This document shows, piece by piece, positions 5,074 to 5,764 of a DNA stretch of 5,764 nt; the first letter of the stretch is position 1; each line of letters opens with the position of its first letter. Both the position numbers and the translations under genes were made by a program. Under the pieces are notes generated by a model that ran no database searches, had not been told where the DNA came from, and was given only the letters and a program-made list of their open reading frames with translations. The DNA is from an uncultured Collinsella sp. (GTDB lineage Bacteria > Actinomycetota > Coriobacteriia > Coriobacteriales > Coriobacteriaceae): assembly GCA_958346165.1 (NCBI GenBank), contig CATVQO010000104.1:1-5764 (forward strand), given 5' to 3'.

Positions 5074-5105
5074 CAGTCAACCTATCAACAGCGATTACTC
5101 AGCAG

Positions 5106-5764
5106 CTAGTTGAATTTGAAGATCTTTGAGGCAAGACGGTATAGGCCGAGTGTGGTTTTGTCTCCGGCCCGTCCGCGCAGATTGGTGAAGAACCCGACCA
5201 CGCCGTAGCGGGCACGACGATACATGCGCTCGTCATAGGCCTTCAAATCATTCCACAGCGTCTTTAGGCGCTCGTCGGCGCAATCTTCCTCGGAAAGCTT
5301 GGTAAGCACCGAGCAGATCGCCATCATCATGGTGAAGTAGCCCATCATGTACGAACGCAGGCGCGACGACCCAACATCGCTGTACAAGTGGTACGACTCC
5401 ATCATGATACGCGTAACACGGAACTGCTGGTCCAGACGCTTGACCATCGTTGCCTCGTTGACGCTCTGGCCCTCGCGACCGATAAAGTAGCGGTAGAGGT
5501 CGATGTCGGCGTAGTACATGGTCTTGCAACGCGGCAGCGGCACGTAGGCGTAGATGTTGTCCACATAGAACGTGTGCGGCGGCATGGGAAGGTTGGACTC
5601 GCGCAGCACATCCGTGCGATAGCACAGGCTGTGCATGAGAAGGTTCTGGTCCAGGCGGAAATGACCGATCTGATCCCAGGAAAAGATCTTTTTGCGCGGC
5701 AGGGCAAATTTGTAGCCAATAGCGGTATGCGTGCCCTCGTAAACCTTCTCGTACACGTAGTTCG
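5106..5764 (-). CDS. Family 2 glycosyltransferase, C-terminal part (N-terminus beyond right edge)
   Basis: About 218 residues are visible, ending SKIFKFN-stop at 5106. The frame stays open to the right edge (NYVYEKVYEG...), so the GTG at 5756 is not a real start; the N-terminal Rossmann-like GT-A half with its DXD metal site lies outside the window. Recognisable blocks of bacterial EpsJ-like GT2 enzymes are IFSWDQIGHFR, LLMHSLCYRTDVLRESNL, MPPHTFYVDNIYAYVPLP, KTMYYADIDLYRYFIGREGQ, and QSVNEATMVKRLDQQFRVT. The VDN region sits where the catalytic-base segment of this fold is expected. The end (about 5106-5240) is basic and hydrophobic (RRARYGVVGFFTNLRGR...LYRLASKIFKFN) and may contact the membrane. 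Such enzymes transfer a nucleotide-sugar residue during capsule, exopolysaccharide or teichoic-type glycan synthesis; the sugar cannot be told. It converges on the P1 peptidase. A mirrored copy of its last codons lies at 4900-4938. Confidence 0.9.
   Translation of the reverse strand, partial: NYVYEKVYEGTHTAIGYKFALPRKKIFSWDQIGHFRLDQNLLMHSLCYRTDVLRESNLPMPPHTFYVDNIYAYVPLPRCKTMYYADIDLYRYFIGREGQSVNEATMVKRLDQQFRVTRIMMESYHLYSDVGSSRLRSYMMGYFTMMMAICSVLTKLSEEDCADERLKTLWNDLKAYDERMYRRARYGVVGFFTNLRGRAGDKTTLGLYRLASKIFKFN

Noticed and set aside
5754..5756. GTG at 5756 (- strand) as the glycosyltransferase start
   Set aside because: The frame is open to the window edge, and the conserved N-terminal half of the enzyme must lie upstream of it.
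1..5764. CRISPR array, tRNA, rRNA or riboswitch
   Set aside because: No regularly spaced direct repeats, no tRNA-like cloverleaf, no rRNA sequence and no long structured 5' leader ahead of any gene were seen.

Overview
The window is GC-rich, gene-dense bacterial chromosome. Gene content (PPK1 with a long Pro/Glu/Ala tail, an RlmD/TrmA-type methyltransferase, a DJ-1/Maf pair, an S58 peptidase, and a 'DQSVNE/YRYFIGRE'-type family 2 glycosyltransferase) and the codon bias suggest a gut actinobacterium of the Coriobacteriia, most like Collinsella. That assignment is from memory of these families, not from a search.

Layout, left to right. (1) 3-977 (+) is the 3' part of polyphosphate kinase ppk1, ending in an unusual tail and followed by a strong intrinsic terminator (1001-1044). 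(2) 1091-2404 (+) is a [4Fe-4S] RNA uracil-C5 methyltransferase, rlmD-like. (3) 2510-3052 and 3049-3630 (+) are a DJ-1/PfpI protein and a Maf nucleotide pyrophosphatase, overlapping by ATGA as a coupled two-gene operon, with a probable promoter before and a hairpin terminator after. (4) 3732-4733 (+) is a self-processing P1/S58 (DmpA/NylC-like) peptidase. (5) 4734-5105 is a 372-base convergent intergenic region. (6) 5106-5764 (-) is the C-terminal part of a family 2 glycosyltransferase whose N-terminus lies past the right edge.

The genes are mostly ordinary housekeeping or accessory enzymes. PPK1 concerns phosphate storage, RlmD rRNA modification, and DJ-1 plus Maf plausibly 'house-cleaning' of damaged or non-canonical metabolites. 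The peptidase hydrolyses small amide substrates that cannot be named from sequence, and the glycosyltransferase probably serves surface polysaccharide synthesis.

The notable part is the convergent intergenic region. It holds two large palindromic elements: E1 (4746-4870, perfect 29-bp outer arms) and E2 (4964-5073, 21-bp outer arms with one G.U-type pair). Their ~54-base cores are the same sequence in opposite orientations (50 of 54 aligned bases identical, plus one indel). All four substitutions fall in the inner stem as two compensatory base-pair swaps. The outer arms differ between the copies, yet each remains self-complementary. Between them lies a small + strand remnant of a glycosyltransferase 3' end (VYRASKIFKFK-stop) that mirrors the tail of the intact - strand gene, so E2 sits at the centre of a diverged inverted duplication. 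This looks like an undescribed BIME-like or structured-RNA repeat family. No transposase, integrase, CRISPR array, tRNA or rRNA is visible.
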